DNA of 64,000 nt, from assembly GCF_016904885.1 (NCBI RefSeq), contig NZ_JADWYI010000001.1:3782001-3846000 (forward strand), in the 5' to 3' direction. Below the pieces are notes generated by a model. The model ran no database searches. It saw nothing but the letters and a program-made list of their open reading frames with translations, and was not told the DNA's origin. The translations under genes and the position numbers were made by a program. This document shows, one piece after another, positions 36,910-45,524 of this stretch. The number at the start of each line of letters is the position of its first letter. Within the stretch, counting starts at the first letter, position 1. Origin of the DNA: Archangium primigenium (GTDB lineage Bacteria > Myxococcota > Myxococcia > Myxococcales > Myxococcaceae).

Positions 36910-37542
36910 GTGGACGAGCAGATCGCACTGTGGATCAGTGGTTTTTCGTACCCCGCCGTCTTCTTCCTGCTGCTCCTGTGTGGTGTGGGCGCGCCCCTGA
37001 GCGAGGAGCTGGTCATCCTCACCGGCGGCATCCTCGTGTCCCGCAGCGGCGCGAGCTTTCCCCTCATGGCCCTGGCCGCCTACCTGGGCATCCTCGCCGG
37101 GGACAGCGCCCTGTACCGCATCGGCTACGCGCTCGGGCCCCGCGTCTTCTCCCATCCCCGGCTCTCGAAGATGCTGCCGCCCCAGCGGCTCGAGCTCTTG
37201 CAGCAGATGTACATGCGGCGCGGGGCCCTGGCGGTGTTCTTCTCGCGCTTCCTGCCCGGCCTGCGCGCCCCGGCCTACCTGCTCGCGGGCGCCACCCAGT
37301 TGCCCTACCGGCAGTTCGTCCTCGCGGACGGGGCCGCGGCGTGGATTCCCGCCCTCGGCGTCACGTGGCTGGGCTTCCGCTTCGGCCCCACGGCGCTCGC
37401 CCATATCCAGGGCGGCCTGCGCTGGGTGCTGCTCGCGGCGCTCGGCGTGGGCGTGGGCTGGCTCGTCAAGCGCTGGCTCAAGCAGCGCCGACTGGTGCGC
37501 GCCGCGGCCCGCGTGGTGGAGCCGCGGCCCCCCGAGGTCTGA
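36910..37542 (+). CDS. DedA-family membrane protein
   Basis: 210 residues from GTG 36910, with GGAGG 5 bases upstream. About five hydrophobic segments. It has the DedA pattern: an N-terminal LSEELVI acidic motif and the ARFLPG-type loop seen here as SRFLPGLRAPAYLLAG. The family comprises undecaprenyl-phosphate or phospholipid flippases and related permeases of the inner membrane. The basic C-terminal tail (KRWLKQRRLVR) would be cytoplasmic. Confidence 0.85.
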   Translation: MDEQIALWISGFSYPAVFFLLLLCGVGAPLSEELVILTGGILVSRSGASFPLMALAAYLGILAGDSALYRIGYALGPRVFSHPRLSKMLPPQRLELLQQMYMRRGALAVFFSRFLPGLRAPAYLLAGATQLPYRQFVLADGAAAWIPALGVTWLGFRFGPTALAHIQGGLRWVLLAALGVGVGWLVKRWLKQRRLVRAAARVVEPRPPEV

Positions 37543-37545
37543 GCC

Positions 37546-38562
37546 TCAGGCGGCCACGCGCGGCAGCAGCAGGGTGAGCGCCAGGCCCCCCTCGCTCTTC
37601 ACCTCGAGCCGGGCCTCGCTCCGGCGCACGAGCCGCTCCAGGCCCGCCAGCGCGCGCTCGGGCACGGGCCGCTCCCCCTGGCCGAGGATGCTCAGCCGCC
37701 ACACCTGGCAGTCGTCCGGCACGTCCACCCGCATCTCCAGGCCCGACGCGCCCGCGCCCACGAGCACCCGCTCCAGGGCCCGCATGAGCAGCACCAGCGT
37801 CGGCCGGGGCACACGCGCGCGCAGGGGCTCCTCGGGCACCTCCAGGCGCGCGGCACCCGGCCGGCCCGGCCCGAAGGCCGCGTGCAGCAGGGGCCGCAGG
37901 TCCGCGGTCGTCACCGCCTCGCCCCGCTGCCGGTTCTGCAGCCGCGTGTTGAGATCCGCGGCGGACTGGCGCATGCGATCCAGGTAGCGCTGCATCGGCG
38001 GGGTGAGCGCCCCGGCGATGCCCTTGTTCATCATCTCGATATAGCCCTGCAACACGAGCAGGGGCGTGCGCAGGTCGTGCGCCGCGCGGGCCCAGGTCCG
38101 CTCCCGGTGGGCGAGCAGTTCCTTGATCCGCTGGCGATCCAACCGCAGTTGATCGCGCTCGCTCCGGGCGGCTTCCTCCCGGGCCAGGCTGGCCAGCAGC
38201 GCGCCCCCGAAGGACGTGAGCCGCAGCAGCGCCTGCCGCTCCTCGGCGTCCCGGCAGGGCTCGCCCACCACCAGGGTGGTGGACCCCACCTGGAAGCACT
38301 GCCAGGGGTGCTCCCGCGCCGCGCCAGGAGGCGCCCGGCCCGACAGGACCACCCGGCGGTCATCTGTATACAAGGCGGCGCCGCTCGTCCCCGAAAGACG
38401 CACAACTGCCTCCACGAGGGCATTCAAGCCCACCCTCGCGCCGTGGTGCAGGGACTGCTCGGCGATCACCGCCAGCAGCCGCTCCACCCCGGAGGCGCCC
38501 ACGCCCATGCCCACTTCTTGCCCACTCCAAGCACCGTCCAGCACATCCAGAGGAATGCGCAT
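37546..38562 (-). CDS. Histidine kinase-like protein with degenerate ATPase domain
   Basis: 338 residues from ATG 38562. A GAF-like N-terminal sensor region covers about 30-130. HisKA follows, with the phospho-acceptor His in RAAHDLRTPL near 160. The region that should be HATPase (from about 215) ends SEGGLALTLLLP, so the final strand is recognisable, but no Asn of the N box and no DxGxG are visible. It is therefore probably catalytically dead and may act as a phosphoacceptor or scaffold. It lies convergent with the DedA gene, separated by 3 bases. No membrane segment. Confidence 0.72.
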   Translation of the reverse strand: MRIPLDVLDGAWSGQEVGMGVGASGVERLLAVIAEQSLHHGARVGLNALVEAVVRLSGTSGAALYTDDRRVVLSGRAPPGAAREHPWQCFQVGSTTLVVGEPCRDAEERQALLRLTSFGGALLASLAREEAARSERDQLRLDRQRIKELLAHRERTWARAAHDLRTPLLVLQGYIEMMNKGIAGALTPPMQRYLDRMRQSAADLNTRLQNRQRGEAVTTADLRPLLHAAFGPGRPGAARLEVPEEPLRARVPRPTLVLLMRALERVLVGAGASGLEMRVDVPDDCQVWRLSILGQGERPVPERALAGLERLVRRSEARLEVKSEGGLALTLLLPRVAA

Positions 38563-38714
38563 GGGGACGAGAGGGTGCAACGCACCTCTGGGTGGGCATG
38601 CGCGGTGCGCGGGAATGAAAACCTTTCCACTCCGGGGGTAAAGCCCCGCCCACCTTTTTACCGATCTCCAGGCGTTCTCCGGGCCCGGACGCTGTCCTTC
38701 CCTGGGAAAAAGGT

Positions 38715-38730
38715 TGGCAGAGCCTTTGCT
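38715..38730 (+). promoter_or_regulatory. Sigma-54 (-24/-12) promoter of the heparinase-like gene
   Basis: The element TTGGCAGAGCCTTTGCT (38714-38730) has GG at 38716-38717 and GC at 38728-38729 with the required 10-bp spacing, and agrees with YTGGCACGrNNNTTGCW except at two inner bases. The predicted transcript would begin near 38741, leaving about 22 bases before the ATG. No enhancer-binding protein is encoded nearby. Confidence 0.7.
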
Positions 38731-38762
38731 TAAGGAAGCTTCCGGAAGGGGACGGAGAGCGA

Positions 38763-40838
38763 ATGGGCACGCTGGGCTACTACTCGACGATCGCACGACT
38801 GGCTCCGGTGGGACTCGCACGCGGCATGGTGCGGCGGGTCCACGGCAAGGCGCGCCAGGCGCTCTACAAGCAGCGCGAGCGGCTCGACGAGCGGGGCGTG
38901 CTGGCGGCCTTCGGGGTGACGAGCGCCGAGGCGCTGGCCGAGCGCGCGCTGGCGGTGCGTCCGGGCGGGGCCTGGTGCGAGGTCGGGCAGCGGGACTCCG
39001 CGCGCACGGCGCTCGAGGCCGTGGAGGGCGGGGTGGAGCGCGCGCTGGAGCGGGCCGAGGCGGCCCTGCGCGGCGAGTACCACGTCTTTGGTGTCCCCGT
39101 GTGTTTCGGTGAGGGCCAGCCGGTGGACTGGTCCCTGGATGTGGGCAGCGGCTACCGCTACCCGGTGGTGCCGGTGGAGCGGCTGAAGCTGGCCCAGCCG
39201 GGCGTGGATCCCAAGTTCCCCTGGGAGCTGGGCCGGCTGGACTGCCTCGTGGCGCTCGGCCAGGGCTACTGGGTGGCCCGGGACGAGGCGCGGCGGCGGG
39301 CGTTCGCGCGCGCCTTCGTGCTGCGCGCGCTCGACTTCCTCCAGGCCAACCCCGTGGGCGAGGGCGTGCAGTGGACGTGCCCCATGGACGTGGCGCTGCG
39401 GGGCGCCAACCTGGCCCAGGCGCTGCGCCTGTTCGCGGATGCCCCCGAGGCCCGGCGGCCTGAGTTCCTCGTGCCCGTCTTGCAAGCGATCGCGGAGCAC
39501 GCGGCCTGGGTGGAGACGCACCTCGAGGATGGCGGCGCGGTGCCCAACAACCACCTCGTCTCCAACTTCGTGGGCCTGCTGGTCATGGGCCTCCTGTTCC
39601 CCGAGCTGCCGGACGCGGAGCGCCAGACGGCGCTGGCGGTGGCGGGGCTGCGCACCCAGGTGGCGGCGCAGGTGCACGCGGATGGCAGCTCCTTCGAGGG
39701 CTCCATTCCCTACCACCGCCTGTCGGTGGAGCTCTTCACGCTGGCGCTCGTGGTGGCGCGCACCCGGGGCGTGGACCTGGGGAGCGTCTACGAGCAGCGG
39801 CTGCTCGGCATGTTCAAGGCCTCGCGCTGCTGGACGTCCGAGCACGGCCTGGCGCCGCAGGTGGGCGACAACGACTCCGGCCGCGTCTTCCCCTTCCGGG
39901 AGCGGGAGGGCCGCGAGCAGGGCTACCTGGCGCCCCTGGGGGCGGCGCTCTTCGGGGACGTGGGCCTCGGGGGCGGGGACTTCCCGGACGAGGCGGCGTG
40001 GCTCCTGGGCCGGCCCGGCCTCGAGCGCTTCCGCGCGTCGCGGCCCGCGCCCGCGCCGGTGTCGACGAGCTTTCCCGAGGGCGGCTTCCACGTGCTGCGC
40101 GGGGCCGGGGCGGTGGTGACGGTGAGCGCCGGCGCCCAGGGACAGGGTGGGGTGGGCGGCCACAGCCACAACGACAAGCTCTCCTTCGAGCTGCACCTGG
40201 ACGGGCGCCCCGTCATCGTGGATCCGGGCACGGGCACGTACACGCGGGAGCCCGCGGTGCGCAACGCCCTGCGCTCCACGGCGTCGCACAACACGCTGCA
40301 GGTGGACGGCACGGAGCAGGCGCCGCTCGAGCCGCACCGGCTCTTCGCGCTGCCCGAGTCGGCGCGCGCGCGGGTGCAGGTGTTCCAGACGGGCGGCGAA
40401 TTGGAGCGGCTGCACGCGCGGCACGACGGCTACCGCGTGCTCTCCGCGCCCGTGGCCGTGGAGCGCACGTTCTTGCTCGACAAACGAGAGCGCGCGCTGG
40501 GAATCGTCGAAACTTTGGTGGGGGTGGGGCTTCACGAAGTGACTGGGAGACTCCACCTTCCGGACCGCGAGGCGAGATTGAGCAAGCCCACCGCCGGGCA
40601 GCTGGCGCGGGCGAGTCGAGTGCCGGAAGCCCCGCGTTCTTTCGAAGCCATCGCGGTGGAGCTGGGGCCGGAGGACAGCCCCGTGGCGATGGTGCTCTTT
40701 CAAGAAGGTGTCTGTCCGCGGTTGGAGACGTCCCGGTACTCGCCGGGCTACGGCCTCCTGGTGGAATCGCGGGTGGTGGTGTTCGGAGCGACGCTGTCGC
40801 CTCCGGCGTGTTTGCGGTGGGTTGTTGTTTTCGGGTGA
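38763..40838 (+). CDS. Heparinase II/III-like polysaccharide lyase
   Basis: 691 residues. The N-terminal two-thirds is an alpha/alpha-toroid-like helical region (FPWELGRLDCLVALGQGYW, ETHLEDGGAVPNNHLVSNF). The C-terminal third is a beta-sandwich with the heparinase II/III signature GGHSHNDKLSFELHLDG and VIVDPGTGTYTRE. No signal peptide is visible, so it is probably cytoplasmic or part of an assembly complex. Similar proteins occur in exopolysaccharide clusters; the actual substrate is unknown. It is preceded by a sigma-54 promoter and followed 59 bases later by a nucleotide-sugar dehydrogenase. Confidence 0.82.
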   Translation: MGTLGYYSTIARLAPVGLARGMVRRVHGKARQALYKQRERLDERGVLAAFGVTSAEALAERALAVRPGGAWCEVGQRDSARTALEAVEGGVERALERAEAALRGEYHVFGVPVCFGEGQPVDWSLDVGSGYRYPVVPVERLKLAQPGVDPKFPWELGRLDCLVALGQGYWVARDEARRRAFARAFVLRALDFLQANPVGEGVQWTCPMDVALRGANLAQALRLFADAPEARRPEFLVPVLQAIAEHAAWVETHLEDGGAVPNNHLVSNFVGLLVMGLLFPELPDAERQTALAVAGLRTQVAAQVHADGSSFEGSIPYHRLSVELFTLALVVARTRGVDLGSVYEQRLLGMFKASRCWTSEHGLAPQVGDNDSGRVFPFREREGREQGYLAPLGAALFGDVGLGGGDFPDEAAWLLGRPGLERFRASRPAPAPVSTSFPEGGFHVLRGAGAVVTVSAGAQGQGGVGGHSHNDKLSFELHLDGRPVIVDPGTGTYTREPAVRNALRSTASHNTLQVDGTEQAPLEPHRLFALPESARARVQVFQTGGELERLHARHDGYRVLSAPVAVERTFLLDKRERALGIVETLVGVGLHEVTGRLHLPDREARLSKPTAGQLARASRVPEAPRSFEAIAVELGPEDSPVAMVLFQEGVCPRLETSRYSPGYGLLVESRVVVFGATLSPPACLRWVVVFG

Positions 40839-40897
40839 AGGTCTTGTGGATGGGCATGACGGGGAGGCCCGCATGCCCTCAGGTGGAGGGTGAGAAG

Positions 40898-42223
40898 ATG
40901 CGCGTTATGGTGAGCCCGTTGCTGAATCAGATCCGTCAGCGTGAGGCGAAGGTCGGTGTGGTGGGGATGGGCTACGTGGGTCTTCCGCTGGGCATGGCGT
41001 TCGCGGAGGCGGGCTTCCCGGTGACGGGGCTCGACGTGGACACGCGCAAGGTGGACAGCATCGGCAAGGGCGAGAGCTACATCAAGCACATCAAGAGCGA
41101 GCCGCTCAAGGTGCTGACGGACTCGGGCAAGCTCAAGGCGACCAACGACTTCGCCAAGGCGAAGGAGCTCGACTGCATCATCATCTGCGTGCCCACGCCG
41201 CTCACCGCGTCGCGTGAGCCGGACATGAGCTACATCATCAAGACGGGCGAGGCGCTCGCGCCGCACGTGCGCCGCGGCCAGCTCTTCATCCTCGAGTCCA
41301 CCACCTACCCGGGCACCACGGACGAGGTCCTCAAGCCCCTGCTGGAGAAGGGCGGCCTCAAGGCGGGCGTGGACTTCCACCTGGCCTTCAGCCCCGAGCG
41401 CGAGGACCCGGGCAACAAGAACTTCAACACCAAGACGATCCCGAAGATCGTGGGCGGCCACACGCCCGCGTGCCTCGAGGTGGCCCAGGCGCTCTACTCC
41501 AGCGCCCTCAAGGACACCGTGCCCGTGTCGAGCACCCGCGTGGCCGAGCTCTCCAAGCTCCTGGAGAACATCTTCCGCTGCGTGAACATCGCCATGGTCA
41601 ACGAGATGAAGATGCTCTGCGACCGCATGAACATCGACGTGTGGGAGGTCATCCAGGCCGCGTCCACCAAGCCCTTCGGCTTCATGCCCTTCACGCCGGG
41701 CCCGGGCCTGGGCGGCCACTGCATCCCCATCGATCCCTTCTACCTCACGTGGAAGGCGCGCGAGTTCGAGTTCCACACCAAGTTCATCGAGCTGGCCGGT
41801 GAGGTGAACCAGCAGATGCCCTACTACGTGGTGCAGCGCACCATGGAGGCGCTCAACAAGCAGCGCAAGACGCTCAACGGCTCCAAGGTGCTCTGCCTCG
41901 GCGCGGCGTACAAGAAGGACATCGACGACATGCGCGAGAGCCCCAGCCTGCGCGTCATCACCCTGCTCAAGGGCACGGGCGCCGAGGTGGACTACCACGA
42001 CCCGTACGTGCCCAAGCTGGAGGAGGGCCACGGCTTCCACTTCAACATGACGTCCGTGCCGCTCTCGCCCGAGACGCTCGAGAAGTACGACGCGGTGGTC
42101 ATCCTCACCGACCACTCCAACATCGACTACGTCGAGGTGGTCAAGCACTCCAGCGTCGTGGTCGACACGCGCAACGCCTGCAAGAACGTGGGCCCGGGCC
42201 GCGAGAAGGTCACCAAGGCCTAG
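40898..42223 (+). CDS. Nucleotide-sugar dehydrogenase (WbpA/WecC/TviB type)
   Basis: 441 residues from ATG 40898 with GGAGGG upstream. Rossmann start VGVVGMGYVGLPLG, conserved ESTTYPGTT, catalytic Cys in GPGLGGHCIPIDPFY near residue 273 and a C-terminal UDP-binding domain (GAAYKKDIDDMRESPSL). It oxidises a UDP-hexose or UDP-N-acetylhexosamine to the uronate using two NAD. The ESTTYPGTT form favours UDP-GlcNAc/ManNAc dehydrogenases over UDP-glucose, by family resemblance. It probably supplies an acidic sugar for surface polysaccharide with the heparinase-like protein upstream. Confidence 0.88.
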   Translation: MRVMVSPLLNQIRQREAKVGVVGMGYVGLPLGMAFAEAGFPVTGLDVDTRKVDSIGKGESYIKHIKSEPLKVLTDSGKLKATNDFAKAKELDCIIICVPTPLTASREPDMSYIIKTGEALAPHVRRGQLFILESTTYPGTTDEVLKPLLEKGGLKAGVDFHLAFSPEREDPGNKNFNTKTIPKIVGGHTPACLEVAQALYSSALKDTVPVSSTRVAELSKLLENIFRCVNIAMVNEMKMLCDRMNIDVWEVIQAASTKPFGFMPFTPGPGLGGHCIPIDPFYLTWKAREFEFHTKFIELAGEVNQQMPYYVVQRTMEALNKQRKTLNGSKVLCLGAAYKKDIDDMRESPSLRVITLLKGTGAEVDYHDPYVPKLEEGHGFHFNMTSVPLSPETLEKYDAVVILTDHSNIDYVEVVKHSSVVVDTRNACKNVGPGREKVTKA

Positions 42224-42283
42224 CCGTCCACTCCTGAACTCCGCGTGACTCCGGCCGGGGCGGGTCCCCGTCCGGAAGCGCTC

Positions 42284-42330
42284 GTGGCCCCGTCGTGATG
42301 CCTCGCTCCGAGGCGTCAGGGCGGGGCCTC
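42284..42330 (+). terminator. Terminator after the dehydrogenase gene
   Basis: Arms 42284-42305 and 42309-42330 form a 22-bp stem with five mismatches and a 3-nt loop, followed by TTCTCGTT. It ends the polysaccharide operon 61 bases after the stop. Confidence 0.65.
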
Positions 42331-42424
42331 TTCTCGTTGCGGGCGCTTGCTGGCGTGCGGCGTGGCCTGTAGACCCGGGGGGGCCACGCGGGTGGGCCGC
42401 GTCGCCCGAGCCTCGGAGCCGTCC

Positions 42425-43882
42425 ATGTCGGACCCGCGTCACGTCCAGATCCTCATCGTTGGCGCCGGCTTCGGCGGACTGTGCGCCGCCATCCGGCTCA
42501 AGCAGCGGGGGCGCGAGGACTTCCTCGTGCTGGAGCGCGCCGGGGCCGTGGGCGGCGTCTGGCGCGACAACGCCTATCCAGGCTGCGCGTGCGACGTGCA
42601 GTCGCACCTCTTCTCCTTCTCCTTCGCGCCCAACCCGCGCTGGACGCAGGACTACTCGCCCCAGGAGGAGATCCAGGCGTACCTGGACGGGTGCGTCGCG
42701 CGCTTCGGCCTCGGGCCCCACCTGCGCCTGGGCCACGAGGTGCTCGAGGCCACGTGGCACGAGGACGCGCGGCGCTGGCGGGTGCGCACGTCGCGGGGGG
42801 ACTTCACCGCGGACGTGCTCGTGTCCGCCATGGGGGCCCTGAGCGAGCCCGCGGCGCCCGAGCTGCCCGGGCTGGAGACGTTCCAGGGCAAGGTCATGCA
42901 CTCGGCGCGGTGGGACCATGCCCACGCGCTCGCGGGCCGCCGGGTCGCGGTGGTGGGCACCGGGGCCTCGGCGATCCAGTTCGTGCCGCGCATCCAACCC
43001 GAGGTGGCGCGCCTGACGCTCTTCCAGCGCACGCCGCCGTGGATCCTCCCCCGCGGCAACCGGCCCTTCGCCCCGCGCACGCGCCGCCTCCTCGAGCGGC
43101 TGCCCCTGGCGCGGCTGCTCCTGCGCGCGGGCCTGTTCGTGCGGCAGGAGTCCCTGCTGCTCGCCTTCCGCCATGCCGCCGTCATGCGCGGGGTGCGGTG
43201 GATGGCGCTGCGCCACCTGGCGCGCGGCGTGCCGGACCCCATGCTCCGGGCGCGGCTGACGCCCGACTACGCCATGGGCTGCAAGCGCGTGCTCGTCTCG
43301 GACGACTACCTGCCGGCGCTCACCCGGCCCAACGTGGAGCTCGTCACGGATCCCCTGGTGGAGGTGCGCCCCCACGGCCTCGTCACGCGCGCGGGCACCG
43401 AGTACCCGGCCGACACGCTCATCCTCGGCACGGGCTTTCGCGTGTCCGAGCACCCCGCCTACCAGCGCATTCGCGGCCGCGACGGGCGCTCGCTCGCCGA
43501 GACCTTCGCCCACAGCCCCCAGGCGCACCTGGGCGTGACGGTGGCGGGCTTTCCCAACCTCTTCCTGCTCATGGGGCCCAACTCCCTCTTGGCCCACAAC
43601 TCCGTGGTGCTGATGATCGAGTCCCAGGTGGCGCACCTGCTCGGCGCCCTGGACTTCCTGCGCGCGCGGGGGCTCACCCGCGTGGAGCCGCGCCCCGAGG
43701 CCCAGGCGGCCTTCGTCGCCGCCGTGGAGGCCGCCACGCGCGAGGGCGTGTGGACCACGGGCGGCTGCACGAGCTGGTACCTGGATGCCACGGGCCGCAA
43801 CTCCGCGCTCTGGCCCGGCTTCACCTTCACCTACCGGCGCCGCGTCCAGCGCTTCAATCCCGCCGAGTACCTCACCGCCTGA
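42425..43882 (+). CDS. Flavin-binding Baeyer-Villiger-type monooxygenase
   Basis: 485 residues from ATG 42425. FAD Rossmann motif VGAGFGGLCAAIRL at the N-terminus and NADPH motif VGTGASAIQF near residue 180. The Baeyer-Villiger fingerprint is seen as FQGKVMHSARWDH, between the two dinucleotide folds. Such enzymes convert ketones to esters or oxidise heteroatoms using NADPH and oxygen. It stands alone, with no neighbouring pathway gene to indicate substrate. Length is normal. Confidence 0.88.
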   Translation: MSDPRHVQILIVGAGFGGLCAAIRLKQRGREDFLVLERAGAVGGVWRDNAYPGCACDVQSHLFSFSFAPNPRWTQDYSPQEEIQAYLDGCVARFGLGPHLRLGHEVLEATWHEDARRWRVRTSRGDFTADVLVSAMGALSEPAAPELPGLETFQGKVMHSARWDHAHALAGRRVAVVGTGASAIQFVPRIQPEVARLTLFQRTPPWILPRGNRPFAPRTRRLLERLPLARLLLRAGLFVRQESLLLAFRHAAVMRGVRWMALRHLARGVPDPMLRARLTPDYAMGCKRVLVSDDYLPALTRPNVELVTDPLVEVRPHGLVTRAGTEYPADTLILGTGFRVSEHPAYQRIRGRDGRSLAETFAHSPQAHLGVTVAGFPNLFLLMGPNSLLAHNSVVLMIESQVAHLLGALDFLRARGLTRVEPRPEAQAAFVAAVEAATREGVWTTGGCTSWYLDATGRNSALWPGFTFTYRRRVQRFNPAEYLTA

Positions 43883-43900
43883 AGTCGCGCCGCGCGTCCC

Positions 43901-43929
43901 TTGACGGCACGAGGGGTTTCCGGTAATTG
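43901..43929 (+). promoter_or_regulatory. Candidate promoter of the rpsD paralogue
   Basis: TTGACG (43901-43906), 17 bases of spacer, then an AT-rich -10 region (TAATTG, 43924-43929). The -35 matches 5 of 6; the -10 is weak. The Fur-type operator begins exactly at the -10, a classic repressor position. Confidence 0.4.
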
Positions 43930-43949
43930 ATATTGATACTGATTATCAA
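43927..43949 (+). promoter_or_regulatory. Fur/Zur-type operator upstream of the S4 gene
   Basis: GATATTGATACTGATTATC (43929-43947) matches the 19-bp Fur consensus GATAATGATAATCATTATC at 16 positions, in the GATAAT-GATAAT-x-ATTATC arrangement. The inner palindrome TTGATACT-G-ATTATCAA also fits the TGATAATnATTATCA form known for Zur. Such AT-rich sequence is exceptional in this high-GC DNA. The regulator (Fur or Zur) is inferred, not proven. Confidence 0.7.
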
Positions 43950-43990
43950 TTTCAACTCGGCGACAGGAGCCGGGAAGCAAGGAGCGGGAC

Positions 43991-44623
43991 GTGGCGCGGA
44001 ATACGGGACCTCGCGGCAGGGTGTGCCGTCGGCTGGGGATTGCGCTGTCGAACATCACCGCGAAGGATCCGGACAAGGATCCGGTGTTGCGCCGGCCCTA
44101 TCCCCCCGGTCAGCACGGCGCCACGGCGCGGCCCTCGGTGAGTGACTACGCGCAGCGGCTGCGCGAGAAGCAGAAGCTCAAGCTGTTCTACGGGCTTTTG
44201 GAGAAGCAGTGCCGCCGGGCGTTCATGGAGGCGCGGCGCTCGCCGGGCAACACGGGCACGGTGCTCTTGCAACTGCTGGAGCGGCGGCTGGACGTGGTGG
44301 TGCTGCGCGCGGGCCTGGCCACGAGCATCCGTCAGGCACGGCAGTTCGTGCGCCACGGCTACCTGCAGGTGGACGGCGGGCGGGTGAACATCCCGAGCTT
44401 CCGGGTGAAGAACGGCGGCGAGGTCCGCTTCGCGCCCACGCACGCGGCGCTGCCCATCGTGGTGGCGAGCCACGAGCGGATGAAGGATCGCCAGGTGCCG
44501 GCCTACCTGCAGGTGGTGGACGGAGGCAAGGGCGTGCGCTTCGTGCGCGAGGCGGAGCGGGAGGAGATCCCCGTCAACGTCAACGCGCCCTTCATCGTGG
44601 AGTTCTACGCGCAGCGGGTGTGA
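43991..44623 (+). CDS. rpsD: Ribosomal protein S4, zinc-ribbon-lacking paralogue
   Basis: 210 residues from GTG 43991 with AAGGAG 6 bases upstream. Typical S4: start [26 protein letters not shown] motif, and the S4 RNA-binding domain ([37 protein letters not shown]). S4 proteins of the zinc type carry four Cys in the N-terminal 35 residues; here only Cys12 remains. It is not in the usual rpsM-rpsK-rpsD-rpoA operon, so it is probably a second copy. With a Fur/Zur-like box in front, it is probably made when zinc is scarce. Confidence 0.88.
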   Translation: MARNTGPRGRVCRRLGIALSNITAKDPDKDPVLRRPYPPGQHGATARPSVSDYAQRLREKQKLKLFYGLLEKQCRRAFMEARRSPGNTGTVLLQLLERRLDVVVLRAGLATSIRQARQFVRHGYLQVDGGRVNIPSFRVKNGGEVRFAPTHAALPIVVASHERMKDRQVPAYLQVVDGGKGVRFVREAEREEIPVNVNAPFIVEFYAQRV

Positions 44624-44624
44624 G

Positions 44625-44642
44625 CCCGCCGCGCGCGGCGGG
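44625..44642. terminator. Bidirectional hairpin between rpsD and SDR genes
   Basis: CCCGCCG (44625-44631) and CGGCGGG (44636-44642) form a perfect 7-bp stem with a 4-nt loop, two bases after the S4 stop and before the convergent SDR stop. Confidence 0.45.
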
Positions 44643-44659
44643 ACGGCGAGGGCGTCCGC

Positions 44660-45418
44660 TCAGGCCTTGTCCGGGGCGCCCTGGTCCGCGGTGGCGTACC
44701 AGGCGAGAACCTGGTCGTGGTACTCGGGCCGGGTGTACACGTCACCCCGGGGCCGCGCGATGAGCTCCTGGATGACGGCGGCGACCTCCTCGGGGGTCTG
44801 CGCGTTGGGCAGGCGGCGCGAGTCGGGTCCGCCGCCCAGCGCGTTCACGCCGAAGTCGGTGGCCACGGGTCCCGGCAGCACGGTGGACACGTGGATGTGG
44901 GGGAAGCGCTCGCGCACCTCCATGCGCAGGTTGGCGGTGAGGGCGTTGAGCGCGTGCTTGGCGGCGTTGTAGGCCGAGCGGAAGGGCACGTAGGGCACGC
45001 GGCCGAGCATGGACGACACGTTGATGAGGTGGCCCCGGCCGCGCGCCTGGAAGTGGGGAAGCACCGCCTGCATGCCGTAGAGCGCCGACTTGACGTTCAC
45101 GCGCATCATCTCGTCGAAGTCCTCGTCGGTGAGCTCGGAGACGAGCTTGCTGATGCCCCGGCCCGCGTTGTTCACCCAGACGTCCACGTGGCCGAAGCGG
45201 CCGAGCGCCGCGTCCAGCACGCGCTGGAGGTCCTCGCGCCGGGTGACGTCGGCGGGGACGACCAGGGCGTCCGGCCCGCACTGGGCGGCCACCTGCCGCA
45301 GCTCCGGCTCGCGCCGCGCGGCGAGCACCACGCGGCCTGCCTGTCCCGCCACCTGACGCGCCAGGGCGGCGCCAATGCCCCCGCTGGCCCCGGTGATGAC
45401 CACGACCTTGTCGTTCAT
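44660..45418 (-). CDS. Short-chain dehydrogenase/reductase
   Basis: 252 residues from ATG 45418. Classical SDR: cofactor loop TGASGGIGAAL, NNAG structural motif, and catalytic Ser-Tyr-Lys in NVSSMLGRVPYVPFRSAYNAAK. NADP preference is suggested by ARREPE after strand 2. An oxidoreductase of unknown substrate. It is transcribed away from the TldD gene, with 106 bases between them. Confidence 0.87.
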   Translation of the reverse strand: MNDKVVVITGASGGIGAALARQVAGQAGRVVLAARREPELRQVAAQCGPDALVVPADVTRREDLQRVLDAALGRFGHVDVWVNNAGRGISKLVSELTDEDFDEMMRVNVKSALYGMQAVLPHFQARGRGHLINVSSMLGRVPYVPFRSAYNAAKHALNALTANLRMEVRERFPHIHVSTVLPGPVATDFGVNALGGGPDSRRLPNAQTPEEVAAVIQELIARPRGDVYTRPEYHDQVLAWYATADQGAPDKA

Positions 45419-45524
45419 GTGAAAACCCCTTGTCTGGGGGTCTCTCTATCGCCTTGGGCGAGACCCGGCCAGCCGGGCGAGTGGCGCGGGACGTGCCAGG
45501 GGGGGCGGGGGTAGAGTTCTGGAC

